A stretch of 64,000 nucleotides of DNA from Cyanoderma ruficeps (lineage: Eukaryota > Chordata > Aves > Passeriformes > Timaliidae), in NCBI GenBank assembly GCA_008694505.1, contig VZDJ01000090.1, positions 11,543,646-11,607,645 of the forward strand, given 5' to 3'. This document shows positions 1-13,000 of this stretch, piece by piece. Both the position numbers and the translations under genes were made by a program. Each line of letters starts with the position of its first letter. The first letter of the stretch is position 1. The notes beneath the pieces are model-generated. The model saw only the letters and a list, made by a program, of their open reading frames with translations, did no database searches and had not been told where the DNA came from.

Positions 1-3000
1 ACTGAGTGATGACTTCTCTGATCTCTCATCCTCTAGGAAGGGAAATACGTAATGAGTTCTTAAACCTGAAATGAAGCCATATAAATATTTAACCATAAAA
101 AAGGTTATTAGCAAACCCAGGTATTCACCAAGTTGAATAAAAGATCGAATTCTTAACTGCATAGAAACCCCGCTCTCCTTAATCACGTTGATCAAGTAGT
201 AGCTGTCACCTCACGAGATAAGAAAGATGGGGTTTTTGGTGATCTTAACCATAAATCAATAATATTAGAGACATGGGAAATGCAATGAATCTTCCTGTCT
301 TTTAAACCAACCCTTTGTTCTGTCTTCTAATTCCAAGTTGTCCATGATTTGTTTTTCTGTTCAGTGATACGGTGACATCTTTGTTGCAGACAGCTGTGAA
401 ATGTTGAGTGCCACTAGTTTTCTGTGTCAAGTTGAACATGGCCTGAAAAGTTAAAATTTTGTTTCTTATCTGGGGACCTCTGGACACTAAGTGCAGTATT
501 TTTAACAGAGACAACACAAGCAATATGGCAAGATGTCAACACAGTGGCAGTATTAACTGGATTTGTGTCCGGATCCGTCACTGTTTGATCTGCAGACAAG
601 TGGGACAGTCGCTGTCACCTCATGCTGGGGTCAGCTGCCTGGAGCTGCAGCTGTGCCAGGGATCCAGGGTCAGCCCCCAGCTCCACTCCAGCAAAGCTGG
701 ACACCTGTGATGCTGTGAAGGCTTTGAGTTTGGAGGATGAGCTGGAAGGAACTAGGGGAGGGGTCTGTCCATGGGTTGGAAGACAAATGGGTAAAAAGGA
801 TGGCAAATTTTTCATGCCAAGAATATAACCTTTTGAGGTTGAAGGTTGGGTTGAAAAGGTCTGTGGTGCCCAGGTTCTTTCCTGTCAGCTGCTCTGGAGA
901 ACTTCAGTCCTGTTGTGTTGGAGACCATGGGCATGTGGGTGAGTCCCTTCAGGAGCTGCAGTGCTCTGGGAGGTCTCCTGTTCTCTGGCTCCTTGGAGAG
1001 TAGTGCCATTTTCAGGGAGCAGTGGATTATGTGATCTTGGAGGAAGCTGCATCTTGCTGTGAGGGGCAGAATGTGCACAGTGGGGTTAAAACTTTCCTTA
1101 GGACTGAGAAATGACCTCTACAGAGAAAGAAAAAGCATTGTCAAGTGAGGCCAGCACAGGGGGATCCCTGGGGGAACAGAGAGAAAGGACAGGGACTGGC
1201 CCGCCTTGGGAGAGCAGCTTGCAGGGAGCAGGAGAGGCAGAAGCCAGAGGTCAGAGAGAAGGAGCCTCCCTCTGCAAGGATCAGCAGCCAGCTCCCTTCT
1301 CCCAGGCTGTCCTCCCAGGAGAATAACATGTAAAAGCATGGCACAGAAAGTCAGTGCACCACAGACCTGCAACCTTGGGGCTGCGATGACTGCAGTTATT
1401 TAAATAGGTGGCTTGTCTCTAGACAGCCCCAGACATCTGTCTCCATTCTTCACTTGTTTTTCTGACACATTTCTATTTGCTTGTCCAGAGCTAAGCCCAG
1501 AGGACCTACAGATGGTCGCCATTAATTTTGTCACTTGATGCAATTTTTAGAATTTTTTTCTCAACCTTTTAAAAAGAGATGTGTGTAAAAAATAAATCTT
1601 TTAATAGAGCAACTCACTAGAGGTCTTCTATTTGGATTTAGATGTAATTTTAGTTTTTATTGGCTGGGATTCAATTTTGACATTTCTTTTAAACCGAGTC
1701 TCTCTTGTAGCCATATCAGTTTTTAATTTGATCTTAAATAAACTTTTAAGATTCCCTTTGCATTCCAAGTCTGGCTTCTTTGGAAACTCAGAAATCATTG
1801 CATGCCAAAACATTTCATTTGTTTTGGATCGCATACCTGGTTTTGCATAGGTTTATTCATGATTGCAGGATGCTGGTGTTGCGTGGGCTGAACTTGGGCT
1901 ATGGGCTTTCCAAATAAAGTTTTCAGCAGCGAAGTGCAACCTTGTTAGTGATTTCTTACTGAAGCCTCAGGATTACAGACAAAACTCAGGAGCTGTGACT
2001 AGTAACTGCCTGTACAGAGTCAGGATCATAGATAATGGCTTGTTATCAAAACTAATTATATGTACTTCTAGATAAACCAGCTGCAGACAGGTTTGGTACC
2101 TTTTTTTTTTCCCCCCACAGTCACCATATTAAACATGGAGTGTCCTTTCCAAATATCTTTTAACATATTTCTCCTTGAGTTGTCTCTGGAAATTTTACCA
2201 TAAGAAAAGCCAATTGTGTTCTATATTATGCACTCAAAAAATGTTCCCAGGACACACTTCTTAACACAATGCCTTTTTTTCCTTTCTTTTACTTTATTTG
2301 CAGGTCAAAATTTATCTGGTTCACTCAAATTAGTGTCATTTTAACCGCCCCGTAGAAGAGAAATATGATGCCAAACAGAAGTAACCTCTCCTCCTTCCAG
2401 AATGTTGGATCAGGTAATCAATTAAAATGAAGTTTGTTTGTAATGCACTGAGATATTTCAGAATTTCTAATTGACTTTGGCCCTTTAATTCCCCTGACAC
2501 ATGGATAAGATCAGTGCTCTGTTCTTATTCCACGTCTAACTCCATTTACCAGGCAGAACAAGGCCACAGCTGGATATGCTGCAGACAGCCAACCCTCCCC
2601 CATCACTTTAGTGCCTGTCTAGAATAGATATCAGTGACCCCCAGCTAAACAACTCAGGAAAGGAGGAAAAGGCATGAGGGAGGGAAAATAAAATAAAAAT
2701 TTAAAAAAAAAAGAAGAATTTCCTTCTGTAGCTCCAGGCAGCAAGTATTTTGCTAAACAGAGGACCCTTGTGCTGAGCATGAACGCTGGGCCTGACCTGG
2801 ATGCAGGATGGGTTCAGGGCACATCACAAGCTGAAGCTCCCATCATCAGTCTCTGTAGCTGCATGCTAAGACAGCATCAGCCAGGATGTGTAACACATCC
2901 TGGCATATTCATCAAGTTTCTACTCAAACATTACCCTAAAAATAAACAAAACAAACAAGATCTGGTTGGTGGGAAGCAGCTATGGTTTGTTTAAACATGT

Positions 3001-5723
3001 GCTGTTGTCCGGTTGGGATTTAACTGTATGATTGCAGGCACTATGGTGCTGGAAGGAAAAACATGGAATAACTGGCATAAGGAACAGTAGGGAAAAGCTG
3101 AACTGGAGTGGCTGCATGAAGGTATCGTGACCTTTTCTTATTGTACTTGCCTGGATTTCGAGTACAATGAACCCTTCACTGCTGCGGTGAAGAGGCATGA
3201 AAGTTTCCATGAGCTAACTTGTTTTTTGGCAAAAGCATCCAGTCTTTGAAGGATTAAATGTGCCCTACTGCTGTTGCAAGGGAGTAATGAACAATTATTA
3301 ATGTCCTATTAATATGTCTGCCAAGCTATTTATAGAGGAGCCAGTGAAAATTTTGCAAAAATATTTGAACTTAGCTGTGTCAGTTAAGGTTTGGACAGTA
3401 CAATTTTCATATGAAATTAGATTTCAGTTTTAAGAGAGATTTGGAAGAAGGTAGGAGACTGAGGTGGAAATTGGGGTCAGTTCCACAATGAAAGGTTAAG
3501 TATAAAATGTGTATACATTGTGTTTTACATCTGGGCTCTTAAATAACTTGTACATCTTATTCTTCTTCCTTACAACACTACTAATATGATGAATGCTTGA
3601 TTTATCCAGATGATGCTTTCTTGTCCTGACAAGAGTTCTTTTGAATTTGGTCACTTTTATCCTTTTGTTCATCTGAACTTCATCATTGCTGTTATCAAAA
3701 TTTGTGAAAATAGCTAAAAAAAGTCAAGTGAAATATCACAATATAAGAAACTGCCATTACACTGCTCAAAGTGGTGATGGTGTGATAGAGAACTCTGTGA
3801 ATTCACTGGTTTAGAGGCAGCTTAGATAGTTGTATCACCATAATAAATATATGATAAATAAATATAAATATAATATAATACAAATCCCATAATTACAGCC
3901 AGCATAAAAATATTAAATTGTGTAGTGAAAGACTTGAGGGGGTTTTTTGAAGCTGCAAGTTAATGCTTTTGTCCACTACCAGAGCTTGTAATTAACAACT
4001 GCTTAAGCAGGTCCACTATGGTCAAGAAGGTGTGTTGTATTTTTACTTTGATTTTTGTGTTTGTGTTCCCTAATGCTGACTCCTTTTATCTTCTGCCTAT
4101 TCAATTCCATTAGTAATGATGGTTACCTTTGTTCTCAAACTTGCAGCTTTTTTCCCTAATAACCCAGGAGAGAACCTGTTGTTGCACGCCTGGTCTGCGC
4201 AGGGGAAGCCGGGGCAGCAGAGGACTGCTGATGCCCTGGACAGGGGTGAATTCCCTGGTGTTTTGCCTTATCAGCAAGGAAGGTTCCAGAAACCAAAACC
4301 CCTGTGAGGAATGCATTGCCACCTTCCACAAGATCTGAACCTAGTGATTCTCAGTGAAACCAGGTCATATGAGCCCTGGTGGCAGGCAGGAATCCCAAAC
4401 TCTGTCTCTTGGTTCATATAATTGAAGGGGTACTTGGACTAAAGTATTGCCTCCAAGGACATTAAGGGCACTTTACACATTAGATTTTCCTACCGAGTGA
4501 CAAGCTGAAATCCAGTTTTTCATGAGGAAGCTGAAGTCACAGGTGAAATGTGACTGAGCCAAGAGTAGATCCCAGATTTGACCCTTATTTTCAGAAACAG
4601 CACTTGCTGGCACTGCAGTAACTGACACTCAGGAGTGCTTTGTTAGTTTTAAGTTTAGACTAGCACAGCCCAGGAGCTGCTGTAAATGTTAATGGTGTAA
4701 TTTCTGCATCAGCTGAGGTCTAAGTGTAAGCCTGCTGGGGGTCCTGATAATCTCCTGCAGTAACTGGCATGGCCAGGAGCTGAATTCCTTTCTTTGCTTT
4801 TGGCAAAGTGGAGCTCAGAACTGTGTGCTAGAGTTTGATACATTGACGAACAACAACATCCACCACAGCAAAGGCTTTTTTGGTCTGTGCTCTCTTCCGG
4901 AGTATAAATTAGATTTCTGAAACATCATTAGGATCTGTAACTTTTCCCCAAGCAGTATTTTTAATAGTCATGTGGTTTTGTTGTTTTGAATGAAGTCATG
5001 CAACCTAGCATTCTGCTTCCTTAAGGTTATCTTTTAACCAAAGTGCTCTTTGCAGATGTAGTTACAGCCTTGGTTTTTTTGTGCAATGAGCTGAAGCATC
5101 TTGAAAAATGTGCCTTGGTTTTGTATCTTCCTATTAAGCTTTGCAGGACCATCCACAAAGTAAGCAGAAAGGTGACAAACTCCTACCGAGTTTTAAATTG
5201 AGCTCACTAGTGTATTGGAGCTCAGATGCACAAGCTGCAAAGATTAAAGGAAGAGGTGATCCAGAGCAGTATCTTACATCTTTAGCCCTGAGAGATCTGA
5301 GCTGGGTTCTTTACTCTCCTGTCTGCATTGCATATTCTCCCTGTGCCTCAGTTCATCAGCTGTAAAACATCAGGACAATAATTCTTCCTTTACTTCATGC
5401 ATATCTGAAGAGGCTCAGGATTATAAAGGCTGAGACACAGGTTCCTGCAATGGACAGGACAGCAAAGAAAGAGTCTAGCCTCTTTCCAGTTGTGTTGCTG
5501 ATTCTGGTGTGGTTTTTTGCCTCTACCCCTTCTTTTTCAGTCTCCCATCTTTTCCAGAAACAGATGGGAAAATTGTGCATCTTCTCCTTTGCTTAGTGAT
5601 CTGAGACACATTTACTACAAGCACAGTAATTATTGCAAAAAGTTTTCGTGTTATTTTGCAGACATGCACATGCAAGAGGCTACGTACTAGCTATTTTTTT
5701 TTCTTGTTTTGTCTTCTTTACAG
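1..5723 (+). other. Noncoding stretch upstream of first PHLDB2 coding exon (probable 5' UTR intron)
   Basis: No coding exon is recognisable on either strand. The acceptor at 5722-5723 shows the first coding exon is spliced to something upstream, so at least part of this stretch is intron. The only exon-like structure I see is a long pyrimidine tract ending in CAG at 2120 with a donor-like CAG|GTAATC at 2411-2416, described as a finding. There is an AT-rich patch at about 3840-3890. No CpG-rich promoter is visible. Confidence 0.5.
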
Positions 5724-5737
5724 ATTCCAGTAAAATC

Positions 5738-7072
5738 ATGGCAGACTATAGCCACTCACAAAAACAGATGGAATTACAAAATGCTAGTTTGGGAAAGGGT
5801 TCTGTGGCAAATTCCCTTGAAAATGGTCTCCAGGATATTATGGAAAACCTCAACACGAAGAAATATTCATCAACTCTTAAATTTAAAACAAATGGGGACT
5901 ATGCTGGCTCTTATTTAACCCTTTCACAACCTATGCCAATTAAACCTAATCTTTCCACCAGTGTTAAAAATACACACTCTATTAACAAAATTCAAGGAGG
6001 CAAGCAGTTCCCCTGTGAAAGCCCATATCTTCCAGATAAAAGCATCTCTGTAAAGCATTTGGCTTCCATATCAGGCATGCCTCCATCTCTCAGCGGGTAT
6101 AGTTCAGGAAGGACAGATTTTGACATTCATGCCAACAGAGAAAATGAAAAATCCCTTGGGCACATGGATAAATTTCACTACTCAAAGTACAGTCAGAGAA
6201 ATAAATCTTATGACAACATCTACTTCCCAGGAATGCTGGAGTCAAAGAAGATCTCAGGCTCTCTTCTGACTATGTGGAGTGGAAGCTCAGGGAACGAGCT
6301 GGTGCTTTCACCTGGTAGCAATTCTGGGGCAGCCAGCATGCCTTCTAGCCCAAAGCAAGGCAGGAGAATGAATGCTGAAAACAGTCTCGCCCTTCACATA
6401 AAGCCAGTTAGGTACAAGGATGGGATGATGGAAACTCTGGGCTCACGGCCTAGGAAATACTCTGGTGGATCTCTAAGTCATATGGGAATGTACAGTCGTT
6501 CTCTACCCAGACTTTATAAACCAACAGAAAACCAGCTGGTGCCATTAAGTTTGCCCCCCAGAAGCTCTCTTGGTAATAGTAAAAGGAAAAAACTTGGAGA
6601 AAAAGATCTACCTCAGAATGCTTTCGATGCTGATAATTACCTGAATTTTTCTTCTTGCAGCTCAGGGGTGTCACCACATGCAAACTCTGTCTCTGGGAGT
6701 AATCCTTATGTCAGTTCAACTCTTAGTGTTCCTGCAAGCCCTCGTATTGCTAAAAAAATGCTTTTAGCGCCTTCTTCCCCATATCTCCCTGATGATTTTG
6801 ATAGACTTGGACTCTCAGGAACAAGTCCCAGTAGTTCTTTCTCCCCAGTGGATTTTGACAGATCGTTCTCTGTCCGAAGAAACCTTTCCACCAGCTCCAT
6901 GGAACTTGATGACCCAGATCTGGAAAGTTACAGACAGACGCCAAATTCTCTGCAGACGTCCATGCGAGAGCGGAAGAACAGCATTAGCTCGATTTCAGGA
7001 AGGGAAGACCTCATGGATTACCACAGGAGGCAGAGGGAGGAGCGACTTCGGGAGCAGGAGATGGAACGGCTG
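5738..7072 (+). CDS. PHLDB2: PHLDB2 coding exon 1 (residues 1-445)
   Basis: The exon starts at 5724, after a pyrimidine-rich acceptor (TTCTTTACAG), and ATG is at 5738 in an AAAATCATGG context. It ends phase 0 at CTG|GTAATT. It encodes 445 residues of mostly disordered Ser/Pro/Lys-rich sequence with patches that match human LL5-beta: KYSSTLKFK near the start, SMPSSPKQ, RSLPRLYKPTENQL, PYVSSTLSVPASPR, and NSISSISGREDLMDYHRR near the end, where the first charged helix begins. The SP-type sites in SMPSSPK and VPASPR are likely phosphorylation sites by analogy. The reading frame stays open upstream to an ATG at 5633, but that ATG is in intron sequence ahead of the acceptor, so 5738 is preferred. 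Confidence 0.96.
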
Positions 7073-10000
7073 GTAATTCTTTCTCTTCCTCTTAGTTATC
7101 TGTGATATTTAGCATTTGCAAAACACCCCTCCCAGGTCTAGCCATCAGGAAGATAGAACAAAGAATAAGCTGCTGTGTTTTGAAATTCAAATGCAGCCTG
7201 CTCCAGATACCTTGTTTATTATCACAGTCCATGGAGCTGATGCTTTCGAAGCCTGCTGCTTGGATAGACCATACCATTCAGCCCCTCTGAAGAGATGTGG
7301 GAACCCACATTTAAATACACATGTAAATTGTGTTCAGTTATCCTGCAGGCTGTGTTAAAATGCCTGCGTACATAAAACCCACAAATTATACTGCAGGGAT
7401 CCTCCAGGACTTTTTGTTTTAGATGATGGCACTGTTTTGTGATAAGTGGGCAAAGAAAAAGAGATTCTGCTATAAACTGCTCAGCTTTGTGTGCTGCAGA
7501 GTTAGGTATACATTGGTGTGGGCTAAACAGCCATCAGTAGCATTTTTTCTGCTTACGTTACGTTTTTTCCTTCTGAGCATGTTCATTAAAATAGAGGCCT
7601 CTTTGCTTCTCCCCCTCCCAAGATGGAGAGTAGCAAGAGAGGGACAGTTTCTCTCTTTGTCTTAATCAGTATAAAGCAGTGCATACTGCCTCAGCTTGGG
7701 ATTATCTAGGTAGTAAAATGTAATTTATGTATTACTGAAACAGTTTGTGGGTGGGAAGAGTAAAAAGGTCTTCAGAACTCAGAGATGTTGGAAACAGTTT
7801 TGTATTGAAACTGTCTCTGGAAGAACACATAACAGTTCTTCCAAAGGGTTTTCAAAGTGGCTTTGGGACTCTCTGACCCTATTAACATGCGTTCATATTT
7901 TATCACCTGCGTAGAAACAGAGGTCATTAGATGGGCCAGTTGCTGTTCCTGAGTCTTGAATTTGAGACATTAACTTTACATTTGTCTGCCTTAATTCACA
8001 TCTTATGAATTTGAGCAAAATGGCCATAGGGTACTCTTAAACCTCTCTAGTTTGCATACAGACAGCAAGCCTGCAGGAAAATTCACTTTCTGGGCAGGCT
8101 GGGGGGCAAAAGCCCTGGGGAGGATCGAATGCAGGGGTAGTGGGAATGTGGGAGAAGGGATGCCTGCAAACGACCTCTGGCAATGACCTAGTGCCTGTGC
8201 AGGGCCTCAGTTCCCATCTTGAACCGCACAAGTTCAAGCAGGTTCAGGCTAAAGAATTGTAACCCAGTGAGATGTCCCCCCTCCCCATCTCACCTGTGTC
8301 CTTGATGCAAGGTCGTGAGGAGCCTGTTACACTGACAGGAGTCTGCCTTTTCCCCCCATTCCACTGATCACTGTCGTTTGTAAGACACACACTGTTATTT
8401 GCTAGACGTGAAAAAGTTAGTCTTTGCCTGCTCAAAGGCTGTAGTGTCGAGGCTCAGGTGTGAGAGGGGGGCAGGAACTGCCCCCTCCCAGCTCTGTAAG
8501 TGTCAGGGCAAGTCCACTCCTGTCCTACTTTGCTCCCCAAAACCTCTGCTGGCTCTCCTTAAAGCTGCAGCTTCTCAGGAGCAGGGACTGGGCTCCCCAG
8601 GGCAAGAAGGACCGGCTGTGAGAGAAATGACTGGGTGGCTTAGGACAAAGGTTTTGGGAAACATCAGAAGAAATGTTGTTTCTTCCTGTTCTTGCTGCCT
8701 TTTTCCTGCCATTCCTCTGCTCCTTTCAGTAATCTTCTCCTAGTCCTGGTGTGTTGTGTGCACAGTGGTGACTGCCCCTCTGCTTCTTATCAGAAGGTTT
8801 TGCAGGCATTCATGCTATAAAGCCTGAGATAATCAGTCATAAAAGCAACGTATTTGTATTTCAAAGAGAACAGCCTTCTTTTCTTTTCTGTTGTAATTAT
8901 TATTTGTAGTGATAAAATTTGTATTATTTGTTGCTGGGTTGTTTCAGTATTCAGTGATGCTGATAATCATTCTGGTCTTATGTTTGGATGAAATGGCTAC
9001 ATTCCCACTCCTCAATATTGCTCCTTGCTCAACAATACTTCCTTCAAGTCCCGATTCTTCAAAGAGATAATTTGCTTACTTGAATTTGTTTTTTCAAAGC
9101 GTTTGAGAACAAGATGATTTTTTTTTGTGTTGCATATAATTTGAACATGGAAGATTTTCCTCCTGCTTGAGCTCATCTTATCTTCAAGATACTGCTCCAT
9201 ACCTGCTCCATTCTCCATTTGCTAGAGCTGTCTGGTAGAGGAGTGAAATATCAGGACCGTGCCCCCTTCCAATGGTTTGGGAGTCTGAAAAATGCCATAA
9301 GCAGATTTCTAGACCTCTGAGAAGTAGAAAGATATATAGTAATAAATCCATACATCAGTTCTTTGTATATTAGGGCCTGTCCTGTTCTGGTGTTATTTTA
9401 TTTTGTCCTTCTGTGTGGATCCCTGTCCAAATGATAGTCAAAGATCTGTCCAAACAGGGTCTGGATATATCCAGCCAGGGCTTTCAAAGAAAGTTTGCCC
9501 TTGTGTACTGCCATGGGCCAAGGATCCGAGTCTGCTCAGATCTCTCTTTTTTATGGGGTCGGGGAAGGTGTGAATAAAACCCCCAGCTAAAGACGCACTC
9601 ATGGATATCAAAACTGTGTGCTCTGAGCTTTCAGTACTGTGTAAAAGTGCAGGTTGAGTAGCTGACAGGTAAATGGTAGGGGACATGTAATCTCTCTGTG
9701 CACAAGTGTCAAGATTTTCCATACTGGGTTTTTGAAGCATGGTAGGGAGAAGAACAGTGTAGGAATACTCAAATAAGTCCATCAGAAAAATAACACCCTT
9801 TTTTAGAGGACTAGACTGCTCTGTGGCCCAGATAAGAAGCAGAGAGTATCTTTCTTTGCACTGCCCCTGTAACTGTTCTGCTGGCACGGAGTGGCTTGAA
9901 AGTGTTCTATTTGATAGCTGATATTCACTTCCGGACTTTGGTAGTAAAATCCATGCACTCATTGCAATCTGACCTAGTATCTGCCCTTGAACTCTTCTGT

Positions 10001-13000
10001 TTACTTGCACTTGTTTACTTTTTCTTTTCCATATAAATTATTCTATGAGATTTACTTGTGTTTAGTTTGCTTTTAAGTGTCAGAGGCTCATCTGGAAGTT
10101 TGCGTTTAGAGCTGCTGCTGCAGCCTGCATATGAAAACAAATAATCTGCTGTCATTGCCCAAAGAGATAACCAGAGACTTTAATTATTTAAAAGTGAAAA
10201 CTTTAATTTGTTCCTGAGCACCAAATACAAAAGACACATATGTGCTTGTGTAGGATTTGGTGTTTTTCCGTATCTCTTTCTTTAGATTTGATGTCTGTGG
10301 TTGGGATCGCATAAATTAGCTGAAGACTGGTGCCACTTCTGCTTTGCCAGTCTGTTCCTTTGTGGCTTGAAGTGCAGGGGGAGCTGGCATTCTCCTTCCT
10401 GCCATCCCTGTGGCGCTGGTGCTGGGGCTGCTGGGCAGTGGGAGCGGGTGGGGCAGCCCAGGCTGCTCCTGGCACAGGAGCAGGGTCAGGACCTGCTGCT
10501 GCTTCCTCTGCAGCCCAGCTGACCGGACATCACATCCTGGCATGGGGATGTTTATACCAGCTGTACACAAGTAGGAGCTGGAGCAGCTATTGCTGACACT
10601 AGCCCAGGAGCCTTATAAGCAAGGGAGAAGGTTAATGCTGTGATCTAATAATGCTCAATGTGATTCAGTTAGCTTTTTTTAAATCATTATTTAAAGAGGA
10701 ACTCTCACTCTTTTTTTCATGTCTGAGATGAAAGCCCAATTGTGGTAGCTGCTGGAACTAAAAGAGGCTCTTTTTCTTCAGCTGATGGGGTGGTTGGGAG
10801 TGGAACTGCACAGACAACATAGTTGGGTAGATATGAAGGGCCATCTGTTTTCTTTGATAGCTGCTTGTTTAAACAGCGCTGAAGTTTTCAGTGCTGGTTT
10901 TTAGGCAGTACAGTCTATTTCCTCTAGATGGTGGTAGGTACCTAAAAATTAGATGTGCAGTAGGTTCTGGCTGCCTTCCATTGCCCAGCTGTCTGTAGGG
11001 ATCTGTAAACATACATAGATATTGTTAATGAAGTTTTACTAGATCCAGGATTTGTACCGGGAAAGGTTTCAATTTATCAATGCCTGAATGAACAGTAATA
11101 AAATTCAAGGGGCTTATTCCATAGTCCACTTTGTCACAGTCAGAAGAGCACTGAATTTCATTAGTTTATTCAGAAGTAGGGAACAATACAGAATATCCCT
11201 GTGCCTGGCTTGCACTGATGCCTTGCAATTTAGCAAGATGTGCTTATGCAAAGGGAAAATTAACTGAAACTATTTTGGAGTTTTTAAGATGGTACTGCTT
11301 TTAAATCATGGTTAATAGAGCTTTTGTAAATCTTCATACAGTTTGTGGAAATCCTCTTATACGCGTTTTATAAATCTATATTGGCACTGTGTCTTTCTGT
11401 AGACCCTTTAAGCATCAAGTACCCAAGCTGAATGTAAAACTGTAAGCGATTAGCTCTTAAAGGAGCCTCAGCCAAGTAGACAAAGGCTAGCTTCAAGGTA
11501 ATTTTTCCCATCACTAGTATTTGGCAGTCTCTGTAGTGTTACAGAATAACTACTTAACATCATTTACGTTTGTAATTGAAAGTGCTGTATAATAGAATAA
11601 AACCCCTTGCAGAATATAACTAACATTGATGACTCCATAACTTTCCTGGAACATTCAGTTTCAATGTGTTGTAAAACATTTCTGTGGAGTCTTTAATAAG
11701 CCAAAATCTGGACTACATATGCTTAATTTTTGCAGCTATATATATTATGCAAATCAACACCAGGATCCAGGAAGAAATCAATTACAGGAGACCTGTTCTC
11801 ATTTACAGAACTTAAGTACTTCTCTGGAACTCTGGTCTTCAGGCTCCTGCCCCCAGTGTGGTTTGAAAAGGAGCATCTGCATAGGTGCTATGGGGACAAA
11901 AGGGCTGAACAAGGCTGTTTTTTTGGCAGCCAGTGGCACTCTCTCAGGAGCAGGGAGCTAATTCTCGGGAAGCCCTGTGCTCAGCTCCTCCCTGCAGGCT
12001 GAATCTACTCTGTGCCACTGCTCTCTACTGCTTTTACCTGCCCGTTTCTCCTGTGCCTGCTCTGGGAAGGAAAGGAGGAGGCACACTTGCTCCTCTGCTG
12101 TGACCTGGGTCTCTGCATGCTGCTTCTCTGTGCAGGTGTCTCTGCTGTCAGAGCTGCCTCTGAGAGAGGGGCATGGAACACAGCTGCTGCTTCTGAAAGC
12201 TGTGCTGCTGGTGGTAACTTTGGAGCTGAAGCACTGACTGTAACAAAACAAGGAATGGCAATGAGAAAACAAACTAGTCTGGAGTGAGAGACTGGAGGGA
12301 AGGGAAAGAACACTTGGCAAACTGTTCTCAGTCCCAGTTCAAGTTTATCATTGAAATAAGCTTCTTAGAAATGTAGGAAAGAAAGAAGGAGAAAGCTTTC
12401 TCTGGCCTCTCGTCCATGAGGTAGTGAATGTACTTGTAAGAAAGAAAGACTGAGGGTTTTCTGCAGCTCTCTTCCCCAGTCTCTTTGTCTCTTTCCCCAC
12501 CATCCTCTCTGACTAGCTGCTGTTCCCAGCTTTTGCTGAGAAGGTGGTGGTTTGTCTATCTGAGCAACAGTAGGAAAACGCTGTTCTTTGGCAGCTGAAA
12601 AGTACAGCAGCTTCTTCAGGCAAAGGGAACCTGGCTGGATGGACTAGCCATAATTCATGTTAGTCTTTGTCACAAGGGATAGATTGCATATGTTTTTTTA
12701 ATGAAATTTGAGGTTATCCAGTTCCTAATGGCACTTACCTGAAAAGCTCCCTGTTTTCCACAGCTGATTAACCAAGGCTTGCTTTGATATCCAGATATAG
12801 CAGCACTTCTACACATTTGTAAAATTCATAAATGTGGTATGTAGCAGATGAACAAATCATTACATGGTTGCTGTTAAAAAAGTGGGATATTTATCTCTGC
12901 TATTTTGGAATTTTTTTTACAGTGTACCAGGGATGTCTCTTAATGTCATTGATAATCAATAGCAGGAGAGGGTTATTATCTCCTTATCCAACCCTTGTCC

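Noticed and set aside
5633..5737. In-frame upstream ATG extending PHLDB2 by 35 residues
   Set aside because: This stretch contains the pyrimidine tract and AG of the acceptor at 5722-5723, and its translation is unlike any PHLDB2. It is intron; the start at 5738 aligns with the family N-terminus.
7073..7105. Continuation of the first coding exon frame to a stop at 7105
   Set aside because: It lies beyond the GTAATT donor, and the protein continues correctly from the acceptor at 15694.
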